A stretch of DNA of 21,902 nt. Source: Ruminococcus sp. GTDB lineage: Bacteria; Bacillota; Clostridia; Oscillospirales; Acutalibacteraceae. The notes below the pieces were generated by a model that was not told the origin of the DNA, did no database searches, and saw nothing but the letters and a program-made list of their open reading frames with translations. The stretch covers positions 1-21,902 of the forward strand of contig SFGA01000034.1 of assembly GCA_004556705.1 (NCBI GenBank), given 5' to 3'. Shown in pieces: positions 7,071-14,568 of the stretch; position 1 is the first letter of the stretch; the number at the start of each line of letters is the position of its first letter. Both the position numbers and the translations under genes were made by a program.

Positions 7071-7568
7071 TTATTTTCCCTCGCTTTCCATCTCTTTAAT
7101 CTTATCTCGAAGCTCTGCGGCTTTTTCGTAATCCTGCGATTTTACCGCTTCGTCAAGCTCATCCTGTAATTTTTCCTTTTCGGTCTTATCCGGCACCTCT
7201 ACAATGCAGTTCGGGATTTTTCCCTCGTGACTTGTTCTGCCGTGAAGCCTTTCAAGCGACGGTAAGAGCTTATCGTAAAAGGTTGAATAGCAATCGCCGC
7301 AACCGATTTTACCGCTTCTTACTATATCATTAAAAGTGCTTCCGCATTTATCGCAGCGAAGTGATCTTCCGCCGAGACCTGCTATAACAGGCTCTGAGAA
7401 GAAGGAGCTTAACATATCCGAAAAATTAAATCCGAAGTCCGAAAAAACTCCGTCATAGCCGAGACTCTTTGCGCAGTCAGAGCAAAGATGAGCCTCTGTC
7501 GCCTCGCCGTTTACGATTGTTTTTATATGAGTGGTAGCCTCGTTTTTTTTACAGTTCTGACACAACAT
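7071..7568 (-). CDS. mcsA: McsA, zinc-binding activator of McsB
   Basis: Adaptor that activates McsB. The 165 residues contain four CxxC pairs: C3/C6, C29/C32, C72/C75 and C90/C93, enough for two zinc sites. A C-terminal UVR motif (about 130-164, rich in Lys/Glu with DYEKAAELRDKIK) is shared with UvrB/UvrC and with the middle domain of ClpC. The ATG at 7568 is preceded by AAAGGAGAGA and lies 15 bases after ctsR; the stop abuts the mcsB start. Order and composition match the canonical operon. Confidence 0.95.
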   Translation of the reverse strand: MLCQNCKKNEATTHIKTIVNGEATEAHLCSDCAKSLGYDGVFSDFGFNFSDMLSSFFSEPVIAGLGGRSLRCDKCGSTFNDIVRSGKIGCGDCYSTFYDKLLPSLERLHGRTSHEGKIPNCIVEVPDKTEKEKLQDELDEAVKSQDYEKAAELRDKIKEMESEGK

Positions 7569-7583
7569 AATTATCTCTCCTTT

Positions 7584-8036
7584 TTATTTCATTGTGCTCA
7601 GAAGCATCTGTTTGAACATTGACGCTCTGAATTTGTTTCTGCTTTCCTCGGGCAATTCCTTATAAATATTGTCCGATACAGCTGTCATGATAAGCTTTGC
7701 CTGCTCGTCGGTTAAAAGTCCTCTGTCGTGAAGATTTGTTACGTTAGCCTTACAGGTTTTTCCGTCAACGCTTTCGCCGATTGAATTTATAAGATGCATT
7801 TTCAATGTCGATAGATCATACTGTGCTCTTGTAATTCTGATATATCCGCCGCCGCCTCTTTGACTTTCGACGATATATCCTCTCTCGGGTGTGAAGCGTG
7901 ATGAAATAACGTAATTTATCTGACTCGGTACGCAGCCAACTCTTTCCGCAAGGTCATTTCGGCGAATTTCTGCGCTTGTTCCGTCCGTTTCAAGCATTTC
8001 GATTATCATATTCGCTATTTCTTTACTGAGATTCAT
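7584..8036 (-). CDS. ctsR: CtsR, repressor of class III stress genes
   Basis: Winged-helix DNA-binding repressor of clp genes that senses heat through a glycine-rich loop and is inactivated by McsB. The 150-residue protein has the N-terminal helix-turn-helix (about 5-50, with DLAERVGCVPSQINYVI) and the signature wing RGGGGYIRI (60-68), whose arginine contacts DNA in studied homologues. A C-terminal helical dimerisation/McsB-contact domain follows. The ATG at 8036 follows a GAGAGG ribosome binding site. First gene of its operon, so it represses its own synthesis through the operators at 8053-8133. Confidence 0.96.
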   Translation of the reverse strand: MNLSKEIANMIIEMLETDGTSAEIRRNDLAERVGCVPSQINYVISSRFTPERGYIVESQRGGGGYIRITRAQYDLSTLKMHLINSIGESVDGKTCKANVTNLHDRGLLTDEQAKLIMTAVSDNIYKELPEESRNKFRASMFKQMLLSTMK

Positions 8037-8052
8037 TTGATTATCGCCTCTC

Positions 8053-8075
8053 TTTGACTTTGACTTTCTTTGACC
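8053..8075 (-). promoter_or_regulatory. ctsR: CtsR operator downstream of the transcription start
   Basis: The minus strand reads GGTCAAA-GAA-AGTCAAA (8075-8059), an exact match to the (A/G)GTCAAA-NAN-(A/G)GTCAAA CtsR consensus. A third heptad-like GTCAAA (8058-8053) follows directly. It sits between the -10 box and the ctsR start codon. Confidence 0.88.
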
Positions 8076-8087
8076 TTTGTGATTATT

Positions 8088-8115
8088 ATTATAGCCGACT
8101 TTTTCTTACAGTCAA
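8088..8115 (-). promoter_or_regulatory. Sigma-A-type promoter of the ctsR operon
   Basis: TTGACT (8115-8110), a 16-base spacer and a perfect TATAAT (8093-8088) on the minus strand. The -35 box overlaps the upstream CtsR operator, so bound repressor would block polymerase. Confidence 0.8.
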
Positions 8116-8133
8116 AGGTCAAAAATGGTCAAA
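8110..8133 (+). promoter_or_regulatory. ctsR: CtsR operator overlapping the -35 box
   Basis: GGTCAAA-AAT-GGTCAAA (8117-8133) is a perfect CtsR consensus, extended by an abutting AGTCAAA heptad (8110-8116). A degenerate copy with exact spacing, TTTGATT-TTC-TTTGATT, lies at 8168-8184, and a lone GGTCAAA at 8228-8234. Confidence 0.88.
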
Positions 8134-8248
8134 TTTTCTTGTTTTCGGCGTGTAACAGGGTATTTTCTTTGATTTTCTTTGATTTTCTAACAATTTCAAA
8201 AATTTTATTTTTTTATAATAGCCTAAAGGTCAAATTTTTTAATCTGCC

Positions 8249-8277
8249 TTTAACACATTTTTTCATCCCGTCATAAT
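8249..8277 (+). promoter_or_regulatory. Candidate promoter of the small Cys-rich protein gene
   Basis: TTTAAC (8249-8254), a 17-base spacer and CATAAT (8272-8277) precede the GTG start by about 33 bases. An alternative -10 box TATAAT lies at 8214-8219 but lacks a good -35; it is followed by a CtsR-type GGTCAAA (8228-8234). Confidence 0.4.
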
Positions 8278-8310
8278 ATGTAATGATGAACGATGAAGGG
8301 AGGCACCACA

Positions 8311-8418
8311 GTGAACAACTTTTTCAATAACAACTGTCTTTTGATTCTCATTATCATCATTATCTTACTCTCTGATAATGACAACGGTTGCGGTTGCAAC
8401 AGAACAGGCTGCTGCTAA
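8311..8418 (+). CDS. 35-residue membrane protein with Cys-rich tail
   Basis: Tiny gene starting with GTG after an excellent ribosome binding site AAGGGAGG (8296-8303, seven-base spacing) and ending with TAA. The predicted peptide has three parts: an Asn/Phe-rich N-terminus (MNNFFNNNC), a single hydrophobic segment (about 10-20, almost all Leu and Ile) and a tail with GCGC and a final CC pair, five cysteines in all counting C9. It looks like a single-pass membrane miniprotein whose tail might bind metal or be cross-linked. A strong terminator follows (8502-8540). It is divergent from ctsR. I do not recognise a characterised family; similar short hydrophobic Gly/Cys peptides exist in sporulating Firmicutes, but a sporulation role is only a guess. 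The ribosome site, codon pattern and terminator support a real gene. Confidence 0.72.
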   Translation: MNNFFNNNCLLILIIIIILLSDNDNGCGCNRTGCC

Positions 8419-8640
8419 GCACAGAAAAGGCTGTCATAAAGGCTGAGTTTTCATAAGGCAGTTTTGCTTCAAAACAACACCTTTTTGCACAATAATTCGT
8501 TAACCCCCACAGATATGCGTCAGCATTATCTGTGGGGGTTGCCTTTTCTTGTATCAAAAATATATTATTTTGAAGTGCGTTGCAGTTTCGTAGTTATAAA
8601 AATTCTTTGCCGGTGATGACAGCCGATTTTTTTGTTTGTG
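8419..8640. other. Intergenic region between convergent transcription units
   Basis: Holds the terminator at 8502-8540 and otherwise AT-rich DNA with no gene. Near 8609-8625 a weak bulged hairpin precedes a short T-run in the rnf direction; it is too weak to call confidently as the rnf terminator. Confidence 0.5.
8502..8540 (+). terminator. Strong intrinsic terminator after the small protein gene
   Basis: AACCCCCACAGATA (8502-8515) pairs perfectly with TATCTGTGGGGGTT (8527-8540) around an 11-base loop, then GCCTTTTCTT. The rnf operon converges on it and may also use it. Confidence 0.85.
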
Positions 8641-9444
8641 TTATTCGATTGTGATTGTTTTAATCGCTTTGGTCGGGCAAGCCTCAACGCATTTTCCGCA
8701 ATTGGTACATTTGGAAACGTCAACCGAAGCCACGTTGTTTTCAACCGTAACAGCCTGTGATTCGCAGACCTTAACGCATTTCATACAGCCGATACAACCG
8801 ACGTCGCAAGCCTTACGGGTAAGTGCGCCCTTGTCCTGATTTCTGCAAGTAACCGTAGCAAATGACTTGTGTAAAGGCATAAGCTCGATAAGATTTTTCG
8901 GGCAAACCGACATACATTTTTTACAAGCCTTACAGAGCATCGGGTCAACTCTTGCGACACCGTCGCAGATTTTAAGAGCGCCGTTTTCACATTCCTTTAC
9001 GCAGTCGCCGAAGCCGATACAGCCGTATATGCAATCCTTCGGTCCGCCGAAAAGCTGAGAAGCCAATTTACAGCTCTGCACGCCTGCATATTCAAGCTTG
9101 TTGCCGTTGTGCGAGGATGTGCCGTTACATCTTACAAACGCCGCCATAGGCTCAACGCTCTCCGCTTTAACACCTAAGACCTCTGCAATGCCCTTTGCAG
9201 CCTCCGAGCCGCCGGGAGCACAAAGATTTGTCTTGGTGGTTTCGCCCTTTGAAAGAGCCGAAGCGTAGCCGTCACAGCCTGAAAAGCCGCAAGCACCGCA
9301 GTTCGCACCCGGTAAGCACTCTCTGATTTGTTCAGCCTTTTCATCCTTGGGTACAGCCATAACGACCGAAGCAATCGAAAGACCTATGCCTGCTATAAGA
9401 CCGATAGCGCAGACAAGTATAACCGCCAAAATAATTCCGTTCAT
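8641..9444 (-). CDS. rnfB: RnfB, polyferredoxin subunit of the Rnf complex
   Basis: Electron entry subunit of the ferredoxin:NAD+ oxidoreductase (Rnf), anchored to the inner face of the membrane. The 267 residues begin with one membrane helix (about 3-29). An RnfB-type 4Fe-4S domain follows, with C49, C52, C57 and C74. Next come a CxxxC..CxxxC set (C138, C142, C148, C152) and three classical CxxCxxCxxxC motifs starting at C171, C217 and C246. That is ligands for about five [4Fe-4S] clusters, more than the short proteobacterial RnfB, as expected for clostridial forms. The ATG at 9444 follows AGGGGG and lies 12 bases after rnfA. Last gene of the operon. Confidence 0.96.
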   Translation of the reverse strand: MNGIILAVILVCAIGLIAGIGLSIASVVMAVPKDEKAEQIRECLPGANCGACGFSGCDGYASALSKGETTKTNLCAPGGSEAAKGIAEVLGVKAESVEPMAAFVRCNGTSSHNGNKLEYAGVQSCKLASQLFGGPKDCIYGCIGFGDCVKECENGALKICDGVARVDPMLCKACKKCMSVCPKNLIELMPLHKSFATVTCRNQDKGALTRKACDVGCIGCMKCVKVCESQAVTVENNVASVDVSKCTNCGKCVEACPTKAIKTITIE

Positions 9445-9456
9445 AACTCTACCCCC

Positions 9457-10044
9457 TTAACCGAACATATTCTCAACAAGTCCCGTAAAGCCGAGGAACG
9501 AGAGAGATGTGAGGCTTGCCGATATAAGAGTTATCGGAAGTCCCTGCAGGAATTTCGGAACGTCGCAGCTTTCAAGCTTTGAACGAACTCCTGCAAACAT
9601 AACCATCGCAACCATAAAGCCGAGACCTGCACCGAGGGTGTTTATCATAGCGTGCGAGAATGAATAGCCGTTGTCGATATTGAGTATCGTAACGCCCAAA
9701 ACCGCACAGTTTGTTGTGATAAGCGGAAGATAAATTCCGAGTGAGCTGTAAAGTGCGGGAATGTACTTTTTAAGCACAATTTCAACAAGCTGAACAAGTG
9801 CCGCAATAACCAAGATAAACACAATAGTCTGGAGATAACCGAGACCGTGATTGTCAAGGAAAGTGTTAAGCGGATATGTTACAGCCGAAGAAAGAAGCAT
9901 TACGAAAATAACCGCAAGGCTCATTCCGACAGCCGTGTTAAGTTTCTTTGATACGCCCAAGAACGGACAGATACCGAGGAACTTTGAAAGAATGTAGTTG
10001 TTTGTAAGAATTGCCGTTAAAAGGATTGAGAAAAATATTTTCAT
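9457..10044 (-). CDS. rnfA: RnfA, membrane subunit of the Rnf complex
   Basis: Integral membrane subunit of about six helices, 195 residues, the family's usual size. RnfA and RnfE are inverted-topology partners that form the ion path and, in solved homologues, share an intramembrane iron-sulfur centre bound by one cysteine pair from each. The matching residues here are C26 (LGICPFLG) and C113 (TTNCAVLG). The start overlaps the rnfE stop by one base (TAATG), so translation is coupled. Confidence 0.96.
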   Translation of the reverse strand: MKIFFSILLTAILTNNYILSKFLGICPFLGVSKKLNTAVGMSLAVIFVMLLSSAVTYPLNTFLDNHGLGYLQTIVFILVIAALVQLVEIVLKKYIPALYSSLGIYLPLITTNCAVLGVTILNIDNGYSFSHAMINTLGAGLGFMVAMVMFAGVRSKLESCDVPKFLQGLPITLISASLTSLSFLGFTGLVENMFG

Positions 10045-10751
10045 TATTTTTCAACCTCCTTTTCTCCGCATTTTTCGCCTGCCGCAAGCTTTTCACAGCT
10101 TGAAGCCATCGGACAAGCCTTACAGCCGCCGAGCGTTGCCTTTTTGCCGCCGCCTGCTTCTGCAAGCTTGTTAGCGCAAGCCATTACAAGACCGAAAACG
10201 AAAAATCCGCCGGGTGCCAATACAAATATAGTCATAGGCGGTATGCTTTCGGGGAGAATTGCGTGACCGTAAAGTGAGCCTGAACCGAGGAGCTCTCTGA
10301 TAGTGCCCATAATTGCAAGCGCACAGGTAAAGCCGACGCCCATTCCCAAGCCGTCGAGAGCCGAAGCCACAACTGAGTTCTTACCTGCAAATGCCTCTGC
10401 TCTGCCGAGGATGATGCAGTTTACGACGATAAGCGGAAGATAAACGCCGAGCTGTTCGTCAAGTGAGGGCAGGAATGCCTTTACAAGCATCTGAACGATT
10501 GTAACGAAGCCTGCGATAATTACGATATAGCAAGGAATTCTGACCTTTTGCGGAATTACCTTACGAAGTGCCGAAATAACAATGTTTGAGCATACGAGGA
10601 CTATCATAGCCGAAATTCCCATACCGATAGCACTCTCAAGCGAGGTTGTTGTCGCAAGGGTCGGGCAAGTACCGAGTACAAGTCTCAAAACGGGGTTTTC
10701 CTTGATGATACCCTTTGTAAACTCATGTCCGAGTGATTTCTTATCAGCCAT
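10044..10751 (-). CDS. rnfE: RnfE, membrane subunit with Cys-rich C-terminal tail
   Basis: Partner of RnfA in the membrane core of Rnf. The ATG at 10751 is chosen over an in-frame GTG at 10760 because AGGAGGTG (10765-10758) is well spaced for the ATG, and the GTG lies inside it. The product has 235 residues. Core cysteines C29 (LGTCPTLA) and C112 (VNCIILGR) fit the intramembrane iron-sulfur site. Odd: after the last helix the tail, about 35 residues, carries four more cysteines (C210, C213, C219, C228) in a CxxC-x5-C-x8-C layout among Gly and Lys, a possible metal site. The start overlaps the rnfG stop by eight bases. Confidence 0.95.
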   Translation of the reverse strand: MADKKSLGHEFTKGIIKENPVLRLVLGTCPTLATTTSLESAIGMGISAMIVLVCSNIVISALRKVIPQKVRIPCYIVIIAGFVTIVQMLVKAFLPSLDEQLGVYLPLIVVNCIILGRAEAFAGKNSVVASALDGLGMGVGFTCALAIMGTIRELLGSGSLYGHAILPESIPPMTIFVLAPGGFFVFGLVMACANKLAEAGGGKKATLGGCKACPMASSCEKLAAGEKCGEKEVEK

Positions 10752-11325
10752 TTGCCTCACCTCCTGCCGTTTTGTACAAATCCAAAGCCGTATTTACCGC
10801 CGAGGTAACTGCTTTAGAGGTTATTGTCGCACCTGTCAAAGCCTGAATTTCATTGTCTGACGGTGTGCCTGTCTTGATAACGGAAATTTCCGAATTTTTG
10901 TCCTTATACTGATTTAAGAACTTATCGTTTTTAGCGTTCATACCGAGTCCTGCCGTCTCGCTTATCGAGAGAACGGTAACACCCTTAACGCTTCCGTCGT
11001 TGCCTATGCCGACCATAATATCAATGTCTCCGCCGTAGCCCTTAGCCGAGGTCAGGAATACATAGCCGATTTTTTCCTCGGACTGCGAAAGTCCCTCGTA
11101 ATATGTATACTGTACGCCGTCCTTTTCAACCGTCTTTTCGTCCGAAAAGCTTTCGGCGTCGCTCAATACTACTTTTTTAGCCTCGTTCTGTCTCTCGGCG
11201 GCAAGCTCGTCGATTTTCGGTGCGGTTACCATATTTGTAACAGCCAAAAGAGCCGTAACGACAAGGCAGATTATAAAGAGTGAAACGGCAGGAACTAAAA
11301 TTTCTTTTGCGTTTAACTTTTTCAT
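10744..11325 (-). CDS. rnfG: RnfG, covalent flavoprotein subunit of Rnf
   Basis: Subunit with an extracytoplasmic FMN-binding domain that passes electrons within Rnf. One N-terminal membrane helix (about 11-31) is followed by the FMN-binding domain ending in LTGATITS (163-170), the ApbE-type flavinylation motif; T167 of TGAT is the expected FMN-bearing residue. The usual Asp three residues before this motif is Gln161 here. 193 residues. The ATG overlaps the rnfD stop by four bases (ATGA). ApbE, encoded in the same operon, is the likely flavin transferase. Confidence 0.95.
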   Translation of the reverse strand: MKKLNAKEILVPAVSLFIICLVVTALLAVTNMVTAPKIDELAAERQNEAKKVVLSDAESFSDEKTVEKDGVQYTYYEGLSQSEEKIGYVFLTSAKGYGGDIDIMVGIGNDGSVKGVTVLSISETAGLGMNAKNDKFLNQYKDKNSEISVIKTGTPSDNEIQALTGATITSKAVTSAVNTALDLYKTAGGEANG

Positions 11326-12341
11326 TTTGCCGCCTCCTCTTTTTTAATCTTCTCTTTAATGAAGCCAAACGGTTTTTGTGCCGTAAGATTATCAATGTGA
11401 GGAACAAGAATGTTCATAAGAATAATCGAGAACGATACACCCTCGGGGAGTGAGCCGAAAATTCTGATAAGCGAGGTTATGATACCGCAGCCGATTGCGA
11501 AAATTACCTTGCCTCTGAAGTTTATCGGTGAGGTGGTGTAGTCGGTAGCCATAAACACAGCACCGAGCAAGAGTCCGCCTGCCATAAGCTGATAGAGAAC
11601 GAACGGAACGCTGCCCTTGCCTACGATAAGCATAATAACGGCAACGGTGCCGATATAGAAAAGCGGAATTGTCGGTGAGATAACCTTTCTGATAAACAGA
11701 TAAAGCGCACCTAAAATAATCGCCGCCGCACAGGTTTCGCCGAGGCAACCGCCACGAACGCCGAAGAACATCTTTGCAAGCTCGGGAAACTCGGGACTGT
11801 TCAAGGTCTGTGCGATACCCTCTGAATTATACTTGCCTGCAAACTGTGCCAACGGGGTTGCCGTTGTAACTGCGTCAAGCGTTTTAATTCTCCACGCAAA
11901 CGGGGCAACATAGTCGTTTACATAGGTCGGAAATGAGGTCATAAGGACAATTCTGCCGACTAATGCAGGGTTTACAAAGTTCTGACCTATACCGCCGAAG
12001 AACTGCTTTACAACGATTATCGCAACTGCGTCGCCGATAATAACCATCCAAAGCGGAATTGTCGAGGGCAGGTTGAACGCAAGCAAAATGCCCGTTACAA
12101 CTGCCGAAAGGTCGCCTATTGTATTTTCTCTTTTCATAGCCTTACGGCTTAAAAACTCAAACAAAACGCAGAATACCACGCTCGTCAAGGTTACAAGAAG
12201 CGCTCTGAAACCGAAAAGCACTACCGACAGCACAAGTGCCGGCATAAGCGCAATAACAACGTCGAGCATTATTCCTCTTGTTGTGTCAACGGTTCGTCTG
12301 TGCGGCGAAGCGCTGACAGTCAGTTTTCTCTCCTCGCTCAT
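11322..12341 (-). CDS. rnfD: RnfD, membrane flavoprotein subunit of Rnf
   Basis: Integral membrane subunit with covalent FMN. The start is set at the ATG at 12341, which overlaps the rnfC stop (ATGA), has GAGGGGG upstream and gives MSEERKL; 339 residues, normal for RnfD. A longer in-frame extension into rnfC is rejected. DAVTTATPLA (156-165) fits the flavinylation motif with T162 as the acceptor. About eight to ten hydrophobic segments are seen, and the NFVNPALVGR signature (121-130) of the RnfD/NqrB family. Ends in a Lys/Glu tail overlapping rnfG. Confidence 0.95.
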   Translation of the reverse strand: MSEERKLTVSASPHRRTVDTTRGIMLDVVIALMPALVLSVVLFGFRALLVTLTSVVFCVLFEFLSRKAMKRENTIGDLSAVVTGILLAFNLPSTIPLWMVIIGDAVAIIVVKQFFGGIGQNFVNPALVGRIVLMTSFPTYVNDYVAPFAWRIKTLDAVTTATPLAQFAGKYNSEGIAQTLNSPEFPELAKMFFGVRGGCLGETCAAAIILGALYLFIRKVISPTIPLFYIGTVAVIMLIVGKGSVPFVLYQLMAGGLLLGAVFMATDYTTSPINFRGKVIFAIGCGIITSLIRIFGSLPEGVSFSIILMNILVPHIDNLTAQKPFGFIKEKIKKEEAAK

Positions 12342-13672
12342 TTCTGCGCCCCCTCTCTGATGATTGCTTTCGCATTTCTCATATACTGAACAAGCGGTCT
12401 GCCTGCGGGACACGAATAAGCGCATGAACCGCATTCCATACAAACCATTGCGCTGTATTTTTGAAGTGCGTCAATATCCTTTACCCTTGCAAAGCGTTCG
12501 ATTTTTGTCGGCATAAGGCTCAAAGGACAAGCCTTTGCACATCTGCCGCAGGAAATACAATCCGTTTCGGGTTTGATGCTGACATCCTTTTTGCCGAGCA
12601 CAAGAATTGCGTTATTGCTCTTTATTACGGGTGTGTGGGTGTCGATAATCGAAGTACCCATCATAGGACCGCCTGCAATGATTTTGACGGGATCCTCTTT
12701 ATATCCGCCGCAACGGCTTATTATGTAATCGATTTCCGTGCCGGCGGGAACTCTTATGTTCTGAGGCTCTAAAATCGCCGAGCCGTCAACCGTCATTGAC
12801 CTTGAAACAAGCGGTTTACCTGTTTTGCAGTATCTTGACAAAAATGCCGCCGAAGCCACATTCATTACAACACAGCCGACATCTGCCGGAAGCTTTCCGG
12901 GAGGTACTTTTCTGCCTGTTGCCGAGAGAACCATCATTTTCTCCGCACCCTGCGGATACTTTGACTTCAAGGTCATAACCTTGATTTCGTCGTTTTCGTC
13001 CTCTTTCTCGGCTATTCTTTCAAGCACCTTGATAGCCTCTTTTTTGTTGTCCTCGACCGCTATGATGCATTTCTTAAAGCCGAGCATTTCCTTTACAAGA
13101 TGAACGCCGTTGAAAACGTCCCATGAGTTATCGAGGCACTCACGGTAGTCAACCGTGATAAACGGCTCGCACTCGGCGGCGTTGATTATAAGCGTGTCAA
13201 TTCCTGCGTCGGGCTTAAAGCCTAACTTGACGTGCGTCGGGAAGCCCGCACCGCCGAGACCTACAAGTCCCGAAGCCCTTACAGCCTTTAAGAAGTCCTC
13301 TCTTGTGTCGATATTCGGCACCTCAAGGCCCTCATAAAGAGCGTTTTCGCCGTCATTTTCGATAATTACCGCCTGAGTTTTCATACCCGTTGCGGTTCTT
13401 ATCTCCTTTACAGCGGTTACCTTGCCCGAAACAGATGAATGTATAGGCGCAGATACAAATTTGTCCGTATCTCCTATGAGCTGACCTACCTTTACCGTGT
13501 CGCCGACCTTGACAACAGGCGTACAGGGTGCGCCGATATGCTGACTCATCGGAAGCGTAACAAAATCGGGTGCTTCAATTCGTCTTACAGGCATATCCTT
13601 GGTGTTCTTGTCATGTGAGACCTTCACTCCGCCCCGTACTTTTTTGACGGGTTTAATGATTTCAGAGTGCAT
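12338..13672 (-). CDS. rnfC: RnfC, NADH-binding subunit of the Rnf complex
   Basis: Cytoplasmic peripheral subunit where NAD+ is reduced. The 444 residues include an N-terminal biotinyl/lipoyl-like barrel (about 30-105, with SSVSGKV), the nucleotide/FMN-binding GLVGLGGAGFPTHVKL (135-150) found in complex I 51-kDa relatives, an SLBB-like middle (about 270-320) and two CxxCxxCxxxC ferredoxin motifs (C372, C375, C378, C382 and C411, C414, C417, C421). Ribosome site AAGGGGG; the ATG at 13672 directly abuts the stop of the upstream Gx transporter gene, so it is co-transcribed with apbE. Confidence 0.96.
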   Translation of the reverse strand: MHSEIIKPVKKVRGGVKVSHDKNTKDMPVRRIEAPDFVTLPMSQHIGAPCTPVVKVGDTVKVGQLIGDTDKFVSAPIHSSVSGKVTAVKEIRTATGMKTQAVIIENDGENALYEGLEVPNIDTREDFLKAVRASGLVGLGGAGFPTHVKLGFKPDAGIDTLIINAAECEPFITVDYRECLDNSWDVFNGVHLVKEMLGFKKCIIAVEDNKKEAIKVLERIAEKEDENDEIKVMTLKSKYPQGAEKMMVLSATGRKVPPGKLPADVGCVVMNVASAAFLSRYCKTGKPLVSRSMTVDGSAILEPQNIRVPAGTEIDYIISRCGGYKEDPVKIIAGGPMMGTSIIDTHTPVIKSNNAILVLGKKDVSIKPETDCISCGRCAKACPLSLMPTKIERFARVKDIDALQKYSAMVCMECGSCAYSCPAGRPLVQYMRNAKAIIREGAQK

Positions 13673-14200
13673 TTATTTTCCCCCTTTTCGAGTGATAGTT
13701 TCGGTTACCCTTTCGAGAGCAGGCATAACCGCCCTCAAAACTGTTCCCGTTACAGCACCTGTTACGGTGCCGCTTATAAGCAACACGGGCGCATATCCCA
13801 ATACGGATAAATTGCCCGCAGTTATAATCGCAACAATCAGCTGACCGAAATTATGCACAAGAGCGCAGATAATTCCGATTGCCATATATCCTGTTTTCTT
13901 TGAAAGCTTAAAAAGCAAATACATTGTAACGGTGCTGAGTATTCCGCCGCAAAGGCTCATAAAAAAAGCCGTTACCCCTCGGGTTATGCCTGCAAACAAC
14001 GCCTTTATAAAGGTAATTGCAAGTGCGCTCACAATTCCCATTGACGAAGCCGCAAACATGGTGGCAATATTTGAAAAGCCCATTTTTGCCCCCGGCGGCA
14101 TAAAAGCCACAGTCGGAATAAGCCCCTCAAGATACGAGAGCGTCAGCGCAACCGCCGAAAGCACCCCGAACAATGCAATTTTATAGGTATTATTTTTCAT
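13673..14200 (-). CDS. Gx transporter family membrane protein
   Basis: A 175-residue hydrophobic protein of about five or six helices. It shows the segment PPGAKMGFSNIATMF (35-49), typical of the family named Gx transporter, or historically heptaprenyl diphosphate synthase component I (Hpre_diP_synt_I). The size and fold resemble ECF-type substrate-binding components. It lies one base after the NusG-II gene and directly before rnfC. This trio with apbE upstream of or near rnf genes is recurrent in Clostridia. Role unproven: the position suits supply of a cofactor precursor (flavin or quinone-like) for the Rnf/ApbE system; the old prenyl-synthase name has weak support. Confidence 0.8.
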   Translation of the reverse strand: MKNNTYKIALFGVLSAVALTLSYLEGLIPTVAFMPPGAKMGFSNIATMFAASSMGIVSALAITFIKALFAGITRGVTAFFMSLCGGILSTVTMYLLFKLSKKTGYMAIGIICALVHNFGQLIVAIITAGNLSVLGYAPVLLISGTVTGAVTGTVLRAVMPALERVTETITRKGGK

Positions 14201-14201
14201 A

Positions 14202-14567
14202 TCAATAGGTTACGGCATCAAAGCTTGTCTTTTCCCCTTTTACCGAAAGCACGGTTTTATTCGGCAAGCAAGCCGAAACGTCGCCCGAATTTTTGAGCCT
14301 TCCGCTTTTAATACAGGTCTTATCCTTGCAGTCGCTTTCGAGGAAATAAGCCTCGCCGTTTTCAATTTTTATTTTAATACTGTTATCGAGTGTAATTTCA
14401 TTGTCAACCGACAGTTTATCGTGATACACGGTGTCGCCGTCGATTGTTACCGTAACGTATTTTTCGCCGCCGTTTATGATTTTCGGAATAAGCACCGAGA
14501 GCAAAATCAGCACGCCGATTACCGCAAACAATATCAAATCACGGCGGGAAATGAGCTTTCTTTTCAT
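14202..14567 (-). CDS. NusG domain II-containing membrane-anchored protein
   Basis: A 121-residue protein with a basic N-terminus, one membrane helix (about 11-31) and an extracytoplasmic beta-rich domain of the NusG_II type. Three cysteines follow the family pattern DCxxKTC...G...SGD..ACLPN (C80, C85, C100). Despite the name it is not the transcription factor NusG. It is encoded between apbE and the Gx transporter with one-base gaps on each side, so all three are co-translated. Function unknown; an extracytoplasmic role in flavin or redox-cofactor handling is inferred from context. Confidence 0.85.
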   Translation of the reverse strand: MKRKLISRRDLILFAVIGVLILLSVLIPKIINGGEKYVTVTIDGDTVYHDKLSVDNEITLDNSIKIKIENGEAYFLESDCKDKTCIKSGRLKNSGDVSACLPNKTVLSVKGEKTSFDAVTY

Positions 14568-14568
14568 A

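Noticed and set aside
8272..8280. Forespore sigma factor promoter (CATnnTA) for the small protein gene
   Set aside because: The -10-like CATAATA could fit, but no matching -35 element is seen, so a sporulation promoter is not claimed.
8609..8625. rnf operon terminator
   Set aside because: The stem is only about five pairs with a bulge; too weak to annotate.
12342..12443. Longer N-terminus for RnfD
   Set aside because: The extension overlaps the coding end of rnfC and lacks RnfD similarity; ATG 12341 has a ribosome site and the typical ATGA overlap.
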